DNA from: an uncultured Bacteroidales bacterium | GTDB lineage: Bacteria > Bacteroidota > Bacteroidia > Bacteroidales > UBA932 | Direction of reading: 5' to 3' | Assembly (NCBI GenBank): GCA_900319405.1 | Contig: ONOH01000005.1 | Coordinates: 1 to 64,000, forward strand | DNA: 64,000 nucleotides | Shown here: in pieces, positions 8,272 to 18,297 of the stretch | Position numbering within the stretch: position 1 is the stretch's first letter | Layout: each line of letters opens with the position of its first letter | Program-made: the position numbers and the translations under genes | Notes under the pieces: generated by a model | The model's input: only the letters and a program-made list of their open reading frames with translations | What the model was told of the DNA's origin: nothing | Databases searched by the model: none

Positions 8272-10593
8272 ATGACAAGCAGACTGATTCTTTTCGCGGC
8301 TGCGGCGGTGCTGCTCACGTCGGCCTGCAGCGAGGGGCCGGAAAGCAAGCTGACCCTTCACTACGACCGTCCGGCCGAGTTTTTCGAAGAGGCGCTGCCG
8401 CTGGGAAACGGCCGTCTGGGCGCAATGGTGTACGGCGGCCCGCTGCGTGACCGCATCTCCCTGAACGACATCACCCTCTGGACGGGGGAACCGGACCGCG
8501 GCAAGGACCATCCGGACTACGGACTGGTGGAAACGCTCACCCCCTGGGATGAGATTTCGTCGTGGGTGCCCAGGGTGCGCGAAGCCCTGGAGGCCGAGGA
8601 CTACGAAAAGGCCGATGAACTGCAACGCCGCCTGCAGGGCCACAACAGCGAGATGTACCAGCCACTGGGCAGTCTGGAAATCACTTATCCCGAAGGCGAA
8701 ATCACGGATTATTACCGGCAGCTGGACCTATCCGACGCCACGGTCACGGTCCGTTACAAAAGGGATGGCGTCCCCTACCGGATTCAATATTTCGTGTCGG
8801 CCCCGGACAGCGTGATTGTGATCCGGATTACGGGTGAGGGGCCGGTGGAGGCCACTGTCGGCATTCGTTCCGATCTGCCGCACGAGACGCTGGAACTGGC
8901 CGGAGAGGCCGGACTTTCGAGCGAAGGCTACACGGCCTGGCATGTGATCCAGGACGGACGCACCCCGGACCGCTTCTACGACCCCGGACGGGGCGTACAT
9001 TTCCGGACGGTGGTGCGCTGCGACGAGGCTTCGGTCCGGGACGGGAAACTGCACGTAAGCGCACCCCGGGAGGCCCTGATCGTGGTGGCCAACTGCACCA
9101 GCTACAACGGCTTCGACAAAGACCCGGTGAAGGAAGGCCGGGAGTATCGGCAAGCATCCCTGAACCATGCCGAAAACGCCCTCCGAAAGGGCTGGAATGC
9201 CCTTAAAGCGGCCCACGAGAAGGACTATAAAACGCTTTTCGACCGGGTGAGCCTGGACCTTGGCCGCACAGACCCCGCCGTGAGCGCGCTGCCCACGGAC
9301 GAGCAGCTGCTGCGCTATGCCGACGGGGAGGCCAATCCGGAACTGGAGGCCCTCTACTTCCAGTTCGGAAGATATCTCCTGATTGCCTCTTCCCGCACGG
9401 AAGGCATTCCAGCCAACCTGCAAGGCCTGTGGAACGAAAAGATGACCCCGCCCTGGCGCTGCAACTACACCACCAACATCAACCTGGAAGAGAATTACTG
9501 GGCCGCCGAGTCGGGCGCCCTCCCGGAAATGCACGAAGCCCTGCTGAGCCTGGTTCGCAACCTGTCTGTCAATGGCGCCGTCACGGCAAAGACGTTTTAT
9601 GGCGTGGACGAGGGCTGGTGCCAGGCCCACAACAGCGACGCCTGGGCGATGACCTGCCCGGTGGGCCTGGGGACGGGAGACCCGTCCTGGGCCAACTGGA
9701 ACACCGGCGGCGCGTGGCTGGCCACCCACATCTGGGAACACTGGCTCTTCACCCGGGACAAGGAGGCTCTCCAAAAGGACTATCCGGTCCTGAAGGGCGC
9801 TGCCGCCTTCTGCCTGGGCATCCTGGTGGAAAAGGACGGGGAACTCATCACCTCCCCCTCCACCTCGCCGGAGAACCGCTACATTACCCCGGAAGGCTAC
9901 AGCGGCCGCACGGCTTACGGGACCACCTCGGACCTGGCCATTGTCCGGGAATGCCTGTCCAATGCCAAAGACGCGGCGCAGCTCCTCGGGGACGAGGATT
10001 TTGCCCGTCGTATCGATGAGGCGCTCCCCCGACTTCGCGGCTACCGCGTGGGAAAGGCCGGCGCCCTGCAGGAGTGGTACCACGACTGGGAAGACCGGGA
10101 TCCGCAGCACCGCCACCAGTCCCACCTGATCGGCGTGTATCCGGGCCATCAGATACAGGCCGGAACGCCCCTGGCCGATGCCGCCCTCAAAACCTTGGAA
10201 ATCCGGGGCTTCGAGACCACGGGCTGGAGCTGCGGATGGCGGGTGAACCTGTATGCCCGCCTCCACGACGGCGAAAACGCATACAAGATGTACCGGAGGC
10301 TCCTCCGCTATGTGAGCCCGGACAAGTACGAGGGAGAAAACTACCGGAGCGGCGGCGGCACCTATCCCAACCTGCTGGACGCGCATTCGCCCTTCCAGAT
10401 TGACGGCAACTTCGGCGGCTGCGCCGGCATCATCGAGATGCTGGTCCAGAGCACGCCGGAAAAGGTGACACCCCTCCCGGCTCTCCCCAAAGCCTGGCCC
10501 GAAGGCTCCATCAAGGGCATCCGCACCCGCACCGGTCAGACGGTGGATCTCAGTTGGAAAGACGGAAAAGTTAAAACTCTTAAAATCAAATAA
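8272..10593 (+). CDS. GH95 alpha-L-fucosidase lipoprotein
   Basis: Glycoside hydrolase family 95 enzymes release 1,2-linked L-fucose (some act on galactose) with inversion. The start at 8272 gives a lipoprotein signal with lipobox LLTSAC. The catalytic NxN pair sits in TTNINLEENYW (about residue 400), the acid residue in SPSTSPENRY (about 530), and the aspartate in FQIDGNFGG (about 708), matching the family's conserved blocks. The 773 residues cover the N-terminal beta domain, linker, (alpha/alpha)6 barrel and C-terminal domain. It is followed immediately by an exported oxidoreductase, a pairing that suggests host or plant glycan use. No SusC/D pair is nearby, so it is not a canonical PUL. 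Confidence 0.9.
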   Translation: MTSRLILFAAAAVLLTSACSEGPESKLTLHYDRPAEFFEEALPLGNGRLGAMVYGGPLRDRISLNDITLWTGEPDRGKDHPDYGLVETLTPWDEISSWVPRVREALEAEDYEKADELQRRLQGHNSEMYQPLGSLEITYPEGEITDYYRQLDLSDATVTVRYKRDGVPYRIQYFVSAPDSVIVIRITGEGPVEATVGIRSDLPHETLELAGEAGLSSEGYTAWHVIQDGRTPDRFYDPGRGVHFRTVVRCDEASVRDGKLHVSAPREALIVVANCTSYNGFDKDPVKEGREYRQASLNHAENALRKGWNALKAAHEKDYKTLFDRVSLDLGRTDPAVSALPTDEQLLRYADGEANPELEALYFQFGRYLLIASSRTEGIPANLQGLWNEKMTPPWRCNYTTNINLEENYWAAESGALPEMHEALLSLVRNLSVNGAVTAKTFYGVDEGWCQAHNSDAWAMTCPVGLGTGDPSWANWNTGGAWLATHIWEHWLFTRDKEALQKDYPVLKGAAAFCLGILVEKDGELITSPSTSPENRYITPEGYSGRTAYGTTSDLAIVRECLSNAKDAAQLLGDEDFARRIDEALPRLRGYRVGKAGALQEWYHDWEDRDPQHRHQSHLIGVYPGHQIQAGTPLADAALKTLEIRGFETTGWSCGWRVNLYARLHDGENAYKMYRRLLRYVSPDKYEGENYRSGGGTYPNLLDAHSPFQIDGNFGGCAGIIEMLVQSTPEKVTPLPALPKAWPEGSIKGIRTRTGQTVDLSWKDGKVKTLKIK

Positions 10594-10595
10594 TT

Positions 10596-11942
10596 ATGCA
10601 AAGAAGAAATTTCCTACGGGCTACCGCCCTCGGCGCCGCCGCCAGTCTGCTTCCTTTGGACGCCCTGGCATCGGCCCCCGCTGCCAAAGCGGCCAAGAAA
10701 GGATCCAACGGCAAAGTGCAGCTGGGTTTTATCGGCCTGGGACAGCAGGCGATGTACCTGCTGCAGGGCTTCATCAGCATGGATGACGTGCGCGTGGTGG
10801 CCGGCTGCGACGTGTACGATGTGAAGCGCGACCGCTTTGCCAAGCGCGTGAAGGACTATTACAGCGCCAAGGGAGAGCGCAAGGTGAAGGTGGATATGTA
10901 TGAGGACTACCAGGACCTTCTGGCCCGTCCGGACATTGACGCCGTGGTCATCGCCTCGCCCGACCACCAGCACGCCGTGATGGCCATCGCCGCCTGTAAG
11001 GCCGGAAAGGATATCTACCTGGAGAAGCCCGCCACCCTCACCATCTATGAGGGACAGCAGCTGGTGAAGGCCGTGCGCAAGTACAACCGCATCCTGCAGA
11101 TGGGCTCCCAGCAGCGCTCCAGCGAGGAATTCATCCATGCGGCCAACCTGGCCCGCGAAGGGGAACTGGGCCAGATTCACAAGCTGAAGGTCTATGTGGG
11201 CCGCAACGACGTGAATCCCGTTACCGCCGCCCCCGCCCCCTGCAAGCTGCCCCGGATGGCCGTTCCCGCCGGCCTCAACTGGGACAAGTGGCTGGGCCCC
11301 CTCCCGGAGAGCGTCTATTACCATTCGGACCTGAACCCCGTCATCTCGGCCGAGGAGCCCAACGAGAAGCTCTGGGGCGCCTGGCGCTGGTACAAGGTGT
11401 CGGGCGGTGGCCTGATGACCGACTGGGGCGCCCACATGTTCGACGTGGCCCAGTGGGCCCTGGGCAAGGACGGCAGCGGTCCGGTGGAGGTGATTCCCCC
11501 GGGCTACAGCTACTATGACCACCTCACTTATAAATATGACAACGGCATCATCTTGTCCGAGGAGCCCTTCGACGGCAGCACCCCGGGCGTGCAGATTTAC
11601 GGCAGCGAAGGCTGGGTAAAGGTGAGCCGCGGCAAACTGGAGGCATCGGACAAGAAGTTCAGGATGCCCGAGGCCGATGACAAGAACGACGTGCCCTACG
11701 AGGTGAAAGTGGGCCACCACCGCAAGTTCATCGACGCCGTCCTCTCCCGGAACGATCCCAACGTCCCCATCGAGGTGGGCCACTCTTCCTGCACCGTGTG
11801 CAACCTGGGCAACATCGCGATGGAGCTGGGACGGCCGCTGGTGTGGAACCCCATTGTCCAGAAGTTCATGAAGGACCCCGAGGCCACGGCCCTGTTGCAC
11901 TACGACTACCGCCGCGGCTACGAACACGCCCTGGATATTTAA
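10596..11942 (+). CDS. Tat-exported Gfo/Idh/MocA oxidoreductase
   Basis: This NAD(P)-dependent oxidoreductase has 448 residues. A twin-arginine signal (RRNFLRA, residues 3-9) and a hydrophobic stretch predict folded export. The Rossmann motif GFIGLGQQAM is at about residue 45, and the conserved EKP block (YLEKPATL) at about 145 marks the Gfo/Idh/MocA family; a WGAHMFD segment lies in the C-terminal domain. GH109-type enzymes belong to the same superfamily, but substrate cannot be set from sequence. It starts two bases after the GH95 stop, hence the same transcript, suggesting action on the released sugar or a related glycoside. Confidence 0.85.
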   Translation: MQRRNFLRATALGAAASLLPLDALASAPAAKAAKKGSNGKVQLGFIGLGQQAMYLLQGFISMDDVRVVAGCDVYDVKRDRFAKRVKDYYSAKGERKVKVDMYEDYQDLLARPDIDAVVIASPDHQHAVMAIAACKAGKDIYLEKPATLTIYEGQQLVKAVRKYNRILQMGSQQRSSEEFIHAANLAREGELGQIHKLKVYVGRNDVNPVTAAPAPCKLPRMAVPAGLNWDKWLGPLPESVYYHSDLNPVISAEEPNEKLWGAWRWYKVSGGGLMTDWGAHMFDVAQWALGKDGSGPVEVIPPGYSYYDHLTYKYDNGIILSEEPFDGSTPGVQIYGSEGWVKVSRGKLEASDKKFRMPEADDKNDVPYEVKVGHHRKFIDAVLSRNDPNVPIEVGHSSCTVCNLGNIAMELGRPLVWNPIVQKFMKDPEATALLHYDYRRGYEHALDI

Positions 11943-13414
11943 TGAAAAAATGGCTTCTGACAGGACTGGGATGGCTTATCCCGGTCCTTTTTGCCGCCGC
12001 ACAGACACCGGCGCAGCGCTATGTGGACCAGCAGCACAGGAGCGGACCCCTCAAAGGGGCCTCCTGGGCCGTGCTGGCCGTGGACCGGGATGGAAACACC
12101 CTCTGCAGTTATCATCCCTCCCAGCGCCTTACGCCGGCCTCCAACCTGAAACTGGTGACGACCGGCGCCGCCCTCCACGCCTTCGGGGAGGACCACCGCT
12201 TTGTGACCGAATTGGGCTACACCGGGGAAATCCGCGAAGACGGCCTGCTGGTGGGTGACGTGTACATCCTGGGGCACGGAGACCCCACCATCGGCGCCAA
12301 AGACAGCATCGCCACGGAGACGGGGCGGCTTTTCTGGCTGTGGAAATCGCTCCTCCGCAACGCCGGCATCCGGGCCATCGACGGCCGCATCGTGGGGGAC
12401 GGAAGCTCCTACGAGGGCAATCTGGAGCACCGGAGCTGGGGCTATGACGACGTGGGAACCTATTACGGCTGCGGTACCGACGCCCTGTGCTTTTACCAGA
12501 ACGCCATCGACTTCTCGGTCAGGGCCGGGGCCGAAGGGCAGCCCGTTCCCGTGCAGCAGACTTATCCGGAAACACCCTGGATGCACTTTGAGAACCACAG
12601 CGTCACCGGCCCTGCCGGAACGGGCAACAGCCTGTACCTGTACACTACCGACCTGGCCCCTTACTCCCAGCTTCGCGGCTCCTTCGCCACCGGCCGCAGC
12701 CCCAAGACCGAGCACTTCGCCAACAAGTTCGGCGCCCTCACCTGCGCCTACTATTTCTGGAAAAACCTCAAGGAAACGGGCTGGGAGGTGAGCGGCGGCT
12801 ATGCCGACGTGGACCGCAACGGACGCATCCGGGAGGCCGATTTCATCCCCCGCGACAAGGCCGGGAAGCCGGTAGTGGTGGGGCAGACCCAGTCGGCCCC
12901 GCTGAAGGAGATCGTGCGCATCACCAACGTGCGGAGCGACAATTTCTACGCCGAGGCGCTGCTTCGCGCGATGGGCGAGCAAGCCAGCCGCGTGGCCCTG
13001 TACGACAGTTGCCTGGTGGCCCAGCGCGAGGTGCTGCAGGGTCTGGGCGCGGGCATCGGCGAAGTACGGATTGCCGACGGCAGCGGCCTCTCACGGATGA
13101 ACGGCCTCTCCCCCGAATGGATGGTCTCCTTCCTGAAGGCGATGCAGAAAAGTCCGGCCTTCGACGCCTTCCTGGCCTCTCTGCCCCGCCCCGGCGAAGG
13201 CACCCTCGGCGGCCTTCTCCCCGGTGTGGAGGGACGCGAGCGCATCCGCATCAAGAGCGGTTCGATGGAAGGGGTCCTCTGCTACTCAGGTTATATCCTG
13301 GGGGCCGACGGACGCCCCGAGGTAACGCTTTCCGTGATGACCAACCACGCCACGGCCCGTCCGGCCGAGGTGCGGGCCGTTCTGGCGCGCTTATTGAAGT
13401 TGTTACTCGAATAA
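11942..13414 (+). CDS. dacB: D-alanyl-D-alanine carboxypeptidase/endopeptidase (PBP4 family)
   Basis: This class C, low-molecular-weight penicillin-binding protein (peptidase S13) trims or cleaves peptidoglycan cross-links in the periplasm. The start at 11942 overlaps the previous stop (TAATG) and gives a signal peptide ending FAAAQ. Motifs in order are SNLK (in TPASNLKLVTTG, about residue 66) with the nucleophile serine, SDN (in VRSDNFYAEALL, about 335), and KSG (in IRIKSGSMEGV, about 440). The 490 residues fit the family. It begins a run of envelope-assembly genes although the next gene has its own promoter. Confidence 0.92.
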   Translation: MKKWLLTGLGWLIPVLFAAAQTPAQRYVDQQHRSGPLKGASWAVLAVDRDGNTLCSYHPSQRLTPASNLKLVTTGAALHAFGEDHRFVTELGYTGEIREDGLLVGDVYILGHGDPTIGAKDSIATETGRLFWLWKSLLRNAGIRAIDGRIVGDGSSYEGNLEHRSWGYDDVGTYYGCGTDALCFYQNAIDFSVRAGAEGQPVPVQQTYPETPWMHFENHSVTGPAGTGNSLYLYTTDLAPYSQLRGSFATGRSPKTEHFANKFGALTCAYYFWKNLKETGWEVSGGYADVDRNGRIREADFIPRDKAGKPVVVGQTQSAPLKEIVRITNVRSDNFYAEALLRAMGEQASRVALYDSCLVAQREVLQGLGAGIGEVRIADGSGLSRMNGLSPEWMVSFLKAMQKSPAFDAFLASLPRPGEGTLGGLLPGVEGRERIRIKSGSMEGVLCYSGYILGADGRPEVTLSVMTNHATARPAEVRAVLARLLKLLLE

Positions 13415-13428
13415 TTTTAGTACCTTTG
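13400..13428 (+). promoter_or_regulatory. Promoter just before the folding-factor operon
   Basis: TTG at 13400-13402, 18 bp, TACCTTTG at 13421-13428. The ATG at 13437 follows after eight bases, implying a leaderless or very short-leader mRNA. Confidence 0.5.
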
Positions 13429-13436
13429 CAAGATAT

Positions 13437-14303
13437 ATGCGCAAATGGGTGTACATAGTCTTTCTGGCAGGGGCGGCCGTTTCCTGCAAGGTGGCCGATA
13501 CCCTGGCCGACACCGCTGCGGAGCTTTTCCGCGGAGAGGTGGTGGCCCGGGTGGGAGAGCATAAGCTTCACCGCAGCCAGCTGGAACAGTACATCCCGCA
13601 GGGAGTATCGGCCGAAGACAGCACCACCCTGGCCCGCCAGTATATGGATGCCTGGGCCGAGGACCTGCTGCTTCTGGATATGGCCGACCAGCAGCTCTCC
13701 AAGGAGGAAAAGGACGTTTCCCGCGAGCTCGAAGAGTACCGCCGCACCCTCCTGAAGTATCGCTACGAGCAGCGCTACATCGAGCTGCGCCTGGACACGC
13801 TCATCACCCAGGAGGAAGTGAGTCGCTTCTACCAGGAAAATCCCGAAAAATTTGTCCTGGAACGCCCTGTGGTGAAGGCCCGCTACCTGGTGATTCCGGC
13901 CGATGCGAAAAGCGTCCGGGAACTGCGCCGCCTGATTGTCTCGGACAGCGGACAGGACCTGGAGGAGGCCGCCGCCATCGCCACCGTCGCCGCCATCCGC
14001 TTCGCCGACCAGGCCGACAGCTGGGCCGACGCCCTCACCCTGGCGCAGGATATGGGAATGGACTACCAGCGTCTGGTGGGCCAGCTCCGCTCCGGCAAGG
14101 CCGAATATACCGACGAGGCCGGCATCCTTCATCTGGCCCATATCGTGGAAGTGATTCCCGAAGGCAAGACCGCTCCGCTGGAATTCGTGAGGGAGCGCGT
14201 CCACGACCTGATTCTGAGCACCCGGAAACACAACCTGGAAAAGAACCTGGAGAAGCAGCTCCTGGAAGAAGCCCGAAAGAATAACAAATACGTCATCTAT
14301 TGA
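13437..14303 (+). CDS. SurA-like periplasmic lipoprotein, degenerate foldase
   Basis: The protein has 288 residues with a lipoprotein signal (lipobox AVSC, cysteine at about residue 17). The N-terminal half (ARVGEHKLHRSQLEQYI... and a long helical EELEEYRRTLLKYRYEQRYIE-like segment) resembles the SurA chaperone domain. A recognisable parvulin domain with its GG and FH motifs is lacking; instead there is a short region (KARYLVIPADAKS) that may be its remnant. It lies three bases upstream of a full SurA homologue, a common pairing in Bacteroidetes, so a chaperone role for outer-membrane proteins is likely. Confidence 0.7.
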   Translation: MRKWVYIVFLAGAAVSCKVADTLADTAAELFRGEVVARVGEHKLHRSQLEQYIPQGVSAEDSTTLARQYMDAWAEDLLLLDMADQQLSKEEKDVSRELEEYRRTLLKYRYEQRYIELRLDTLITQEEVSRFYQENPEKFVLERPVVKARYLVIPADAKSVRELRRLIVSDSGQDLEEAAAIATVAAIRFADQADSWADALTLAQDMGMDYQRLVGQLRSGKAEYTDEAGILHLAHIVEVIPEGKTAPLEFVRERVHDLILSTRKHNLEKNLEKQLLEEARKNNKYVIY

Positions 14304-14305
14304 TT

Positions 14306-15676
14306 ATGAAACATATCCTTCTCTCTCTCGCCGCCCTGGCCCTGTGCATGAGCCTGCAAGCCCAGAAATACAAGGGCGTGGTGGACAAGACCATTGCCGT
14401 AGTGGGTGGTGAAACCATCCTCATTTCCGACGTCGAAGCGGAGATTCAGCAACTCCGGCTCAGCGGCTACACCAGTGACAAAGATATGCGCTGCGAGGTG
14501 TTTGAAAATATGCTGGACTCGAAGCTGTTCCTGATGCAGGCCCGCATAGACTCCCTCACGATGAACAGCGATATGGTCCAGAGCAATCTGACCCAGCGGA
14601 TGGACTGGTTCCGCACCCGCTTCGGAGGAGACGAGGAAATGGAGAAGTACTTCGGAAAGCCCCTGTACAAGCTGCGCCAGGAATGGAGCAAGGCCCTGGA
14701 AGAGCAGAGCCTCATCGAACAGGAGAGGATGGAGATTGCCGGGAAGATTCCCGAAATCACGCCCTATGACGTAAAGAAATACATTGACGAGACAGATCCC
14801 GAGGACCTTCCCGTAGTGCCCGTCAAATACCAACTTAGCCAGATTTGCCTGTATCCGGACCGCGCCAAGGCCGCCCTTTCGGTGAAGGAAAAACTGTTGA
14901 GCCTTCGCGAGCGCATCATGAACGGAGAGAAGTTCGCCACCCTGGCCCGCATCTATTCCGAAGACCCGGGCAGCGCCCGCCGCGGCGGAGAGCTGGGCCT
15001 GGCATCCAAGACCATCTTCTGGCCGGCCTTCTCCGACGCCGCGATGGCCCTTCGGCCCGGAACCATCTCGCAGGTAGTGGAGACCCCGGACGGTTTCCAC
15101 ATCATCGAGGTCATCGAGAAGAAGGGAGACATGTTCAATGCCCGCCACATCCTCCTGAAACCCCAGTACACCAACGAGGACCGGGAAAAGGCCTTCCACG
15201 AACTGGACAGCCTCCGCTCGGAAATCCTGAAGGAGGAAATCAAGTTCGAGATGGCCGCCCAGTTTTTCTCCCAGGACCCGGCCACCCGCACCAACGGCGG
15301 CCAGATGGCAGACCCCGCCACCGGTTCTTCCTACTTCGAGATCGACCAGCTGAAACCGGCCGATTACGCCGCCATCAAGGAGCTTAAGCCCGGAGAGATT
15401 TCCGAACCCGTGGAGTCGCTGGACAACGAGGGCTACCTGCAGGACCGCAGCGGCAACCTGGTGTACAAGATTATCCGGGTGGACAAGATTCTGCCAGCCC
15501 ACACCGCCACCTTCGAGAACGACTACAACGAACTCCTGGAAAGGGTGCGGAACACCAAACAGATGGAGGCGGTGGATGCCTTCCTGGAGCAGAAGGTAAA
15601 GGATACCTATATTGTCATCGACCCCCTCTTTGCCGAGTGTGAGTTTACCCGGCAGGTCTGGAACACCCGCAAATAG
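14306..15676 (+). CDS. surA: Periplasmic peptidyl-prolyl isomerase SurA
   Basis: SurA assists folding of outer-membrane beta-barrels. The protein has 456 residues with a signal peptide ending LQAQ. The N-terminal chaperone helix domain (about 25-165) is followed by two parvulin domains. The first (about 172-285) has the hallmark YSEDPGSARRGGELG and GFHIIEV blocks. The second (about 285-400) has ARHILLKP and FSQDPATRTNGGQM blocks but a weaker C-terminal histidine motif. Start at 14306 is chosen for the signal peptide. Its stop codon overlaps the GTG of the following OstA-like gene, so co-expression with LPS transport is built in. Confidence 0.9.
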   Translation: MKHILLSLAALALCMSLQAQKYKGVVDKTIAVVGGETILISDVEAEIQQLRLSGYTSDKDMRCEVFENMLDSKLFLMQARIDSLTMNSDMVQSNLTQRMDWFRTRFGGDEEMEKYFGKPLYKLRQEWSKALEEQSLIEQERMEIAGKIPEITPYDVKKYIDETDPEDLPVVPVKYQLSQICLYPDRAKAALSVKEKLLSLRERIMNGEKFATLARIYSEDPGSARRGGELGLASKTIFWPAFSDAAMALRPGTISQVVETPDGFHIIEVIEKKGDMFNARHILLKPQYTNEDREKAFHELDSLRSEILKEEIKFEMAAQFFSQDPATRTNGGQMADPATGSSYFEIDQLKPADYAAIKELKPGEISEPVESLDNEGYLQDRSGNLVYKIIRVDKILPAHTATFENDYNELLERVRNTKQMEAVDAFLEQKVKDTYIVIDPLFAECEFTRQVWNTRK

Positions 15677-18297
15677 TGCTTCGGAGGGCCTCTCATATCC
15701 TTCTCGGGCTAGCGCTTGCAGCGTCGGCCCTTGTTGTGCCTTTGGCCGCACAGGAACAGAAAGAAGACGAGAAGGTAAAGCTTCTGAGCGCCCAGAGCGC
15801 CCAGCTCATCGAAAAGGACGGGCAGAGTTTCCGAAAAGTAATCGGCCCGGCCCGCTTCCTGCACAACGACACCTATCTTCTCTGCGACACGGCCCTTTGG
15901 AACGTGAACACCAATGTGATTGACGCGGTGGGCCACGTGCGCATTATCCAGGACCGGACACAGCTGAGCAGCGAAACGCTCCAGTATGTGGTGGATGACA
16001 ATATGGCCAAGTTCCGCGGGGCTCTGGTGCAGCTGGAAGACAAAGACAACAATATCCTGCGCACGCGGTATCTGGACTACAATACCAAGGACTCCGTGGC
16101 CATTTTCCAGGACGGCGGGGCGATGCGGGACAAGGACGGGCAGATTATCGAAAGCCTGTACGGCACCTACGACTCCAAGGCCAAGCTCTTCGTGTTCAAC
16201 GACCAGGTGAATATGTACCTGGACACCACCTTCGTGAAAACCTCCCGCCTGGAGTACCGGAGCGACCTTTCCACCGCTTACTTCGGCTTCGGGACCGACA
16301 TGTGGCAGGACGACAAGATGCTCAGCGCCAATGACGGCTGGTACGACCGCGGAAAGGAAACCTTCTTCTTCCGCCGCAAGGTCCACGTTCTCTCCGAAGA
16401 CCAGGAAACCTGGGCCGATTCGCTCTATTACTTCCGCACCCTGGGCGACGCCGACCTCCTGGGGAACGTGGAACTGATGGACACCACCCGTAACGTGTAT
16501 GCCCTGGCCGGGCGCCTCGAATACCGCGATTCGCTCTCGCAGGTGCGGATGACGCGGGACCCGGCCGTGATGAGCATACAGGAGGAGAAAGGGCGGCGGG
16601 ACACGCTGTACCTGGGCGGGGACCTGATGATTCTTCGCGGCATCCCCCGTTGTGACATCCCTGAGGGGTGGAGCGCGGAGGCCGAAAAACGCCTCAAAGA
16701 CATCTCCGGAGACCCGGTGATGGAATACCGCAAGAAAGCGGCCGAAGAAGCGGCTGCGGCAGCCGCCAAGGCAGCCGAAGAACGGGCCAAGAATGACCCC
16801 AACCGGCCTCCGGACAAGCCAAAAAAGGGCGAAGAGAAGCCCGGAAAGGAAGGCAAGGCGGCGGATACGCCCCCGGATTCGGCCCCGCCGGTGCGGGACT
16901 CGCTGACGGTGCCGCCAGTGCGGGATTCACTGGCCATGCCGCCGGTGCGGGACTCGCTGGCTGTTCCCCGCGACTCGCTGGCCGTGCCGCCTGTGCGGGA
17001 CTCGCTGACCGTTCCCCGCGACTCGCTGGCGGCGGCGCTGCCATCGGCCCCGGACTCTCTGGCTGTGGCTGCGGATTCGCTGGCGCTGCCCCGGGACACC
17101 ACCAAGGTCAATTTCATCTGGATCAGCAAGAATGTGCGGATGTTCCGCCGCAATATGCAGATGAGCGCCGATTCGCTCACTTACTCGGACCTGGATTCGC
17201 TGGTGCGCCTGTACAAGGACCCTATCGTCTTCAACGAGGGTAACCGGCAGTATGCCTCGGACAGTATCTATATGGTCATCAAGGACAAGCAGATGCAGAA
17301 GGCCCATCTGCTGTCAAATGCCTTCATCACCATCGAGGAACAGAAAAACTGCTATGACCAGATTCGCGGAACGGAATTGGTAGCGTACTTCGACTCCACC
17401 AACGCCCTCACCCGCTTCGATGCCCTGGGCGGGGCCTCGTCCATTTTCTATCTGGAGGAACAAGGCGCCCTGGCCACAGTGAACAAGGTGGACGCCAAGA
17501 TGATTTACGCCACGTTCAAAGACGGCGACATCGAGCAGATTTACTACTACGAAAATCCCAAGAACGACGGCTATCCTTCCGTGCAGATGCCCCAGGAGGA
17601 ACGTACCCTGAAGGGCTTCCGCTGGGAGCCGGACAAGCGGCCCAAGTCACCGCGGGACGTGACGGCCCTGGTACCCCGGGAGAGCGAACGCTTCGCTTAC
17701 CTGGCCCGTCCGCACACCACGTTCCGGCAAACCGACATCTACTTCCCCGGACACGTGAAAAAGATTTACCGGGACATTGCCATCCGGGATTCCCTGCAAG
17801 TGGAACGGGAACGGGCACGCCGGGCGGCCTCGGACAGTCTGAAGGCCTTGCCGGACAGTCTGCAGATGCCTTCTGACAGCCTCCGGGCCCTGCCGGACAG
17901 CATCAAGGCTCCCCTGGACAGTTTGAAAGCCCCCTCCGACAGCCTGAAAATGCCCCTGGACAGCCTGAAAGCCCTGCCCGACAGCCTCCAGGCCGGCGCA
18001 GACAGCCTGAAACTTGCACCCCCCGCTGCGGAAACGCCCCAGGAAATCAAGGCCCGGGAAAAGGCCGAAAGGGATGCCGCCCGGCAGGCCGCCCGGGAAG
18101 CCCGCTGGGCCGAGGAGGACCGCCGCTACGAGGAAAAACAGGCTGCCAAGGCCAGACGGAAGCTGGAAAAGGAGCGCGCCAAGAAGCTGAAAATGCTGCG
18201 GAAGCTGGAGAGGAAGGCGCAGAAGGAACGGCGCATTTTCGAGCGTTACCTGGAAAAGGAGAGAAAGAAAGCACTCAACAAGAAAGATAAAACATGA
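15676..18297 (+). CDS. OstA/LptA-like LPS transport protein with DSL repeat linkers
   Basis: This 873-residue protein has a signal peptide ending PLAAQ, then OstA-like beta-jellyroll repeats (about 35-340) that in LptA/LptD bind and conduct LPS across the periplasm. A second OstA-like part follows at about 475-700. Two low-complexity regions separate or follow these: about 400-465 with repeated P-V-R-D-S-L-[AT]-V-P units, and about 715-775 with repeated D-S-L-K-A-P heptads. It ends in a long, highly charged helical tail rich in Lys/Arg/Glu. The start is GTG overlapping the surA stop (TAGTG). The C-terminal barrel of LptD is absent. Confidence 0.8.
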   Translation: MLRRASHILLGLALAASALVVPLAAQEQKEDEKVKLLSAQSAQLIEKDGQSFRKVIGPARFLHNDTYLLCDTALWNVNTNVIDAVGHVRIIQDRTQLSSETLQYVVDDNMAKFRGALVQLEDKDNNILRTRYLDYNTKDSVAIFQDGGAMRDKDGQIIESLYGTYDSKAKLFVFNDQVNMYLDTTFVKTSRLEYRSDLSTAYFGFGTDMWQDDKMLSANDGWYDRGKETFFFRRKVHVLSEDQETWADSLYYFRTLGDADLLGNVELMDTTRNVYALAGRLEYRDSLSQVRMTRDPAVMSIQEEKGRRDTLYLGGDLMILRGIPRCDIPEGWSAEAEKRLKDISGDPVMEYRKKAAEEAAAAAAKAAEERAKNDPNRPPDKPKKGEEKPGKEGKAADTPPDSAPPVRDSLTVPPVRDSLAMPPVRDSLAVPRDSLAVPPVRDSLTVPRDSLAAALPSAPDSLAVAADSLALPRDTTKVNFIWISKNVRMFRRNMQMSADSLTYSDLDSLVRLYKDPIVFNEGNRQYASDSIYMVIKDKQMQKAHLLSNAFITIEEQKNCYDQIRGTELVAYFDSTNALTRFDALGGASSIFYLEEQGALATVNKVDAKMIYATFKDGDIEQIYYYENPKNDGYPSVQMPQEERTLKGFRWEPDKRPKSPRDVTALVPRESERFAYLARPHTTFRQTDIYFPGHVKKIYRDIAIRDSLQVERERARRAASDSLKALPDSLQMPSDSLRALPDSIKAPLDSLKAPSDSLKMPLDSLKALPDSLQAGADSLKLAPPAAETPQEIKAREKAERDAARQAAREARWAEEDRRYEEKQAAKARRKLEKERAKKLKMLRKLERKAQKERRIFERYLEKERKKALNKKDKT

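Noticed and set aside
8728..10386. Long antisense frame inside the GH95 gene
   Set aside because: Same composition effect; the plus-strand protein carries all family motifs.
8272..11942. Canonical polysaccharide utilisation locus
   Set aside because: No SusC/SusD pair or hybrid two-component regulator accompanies the fucosidase.
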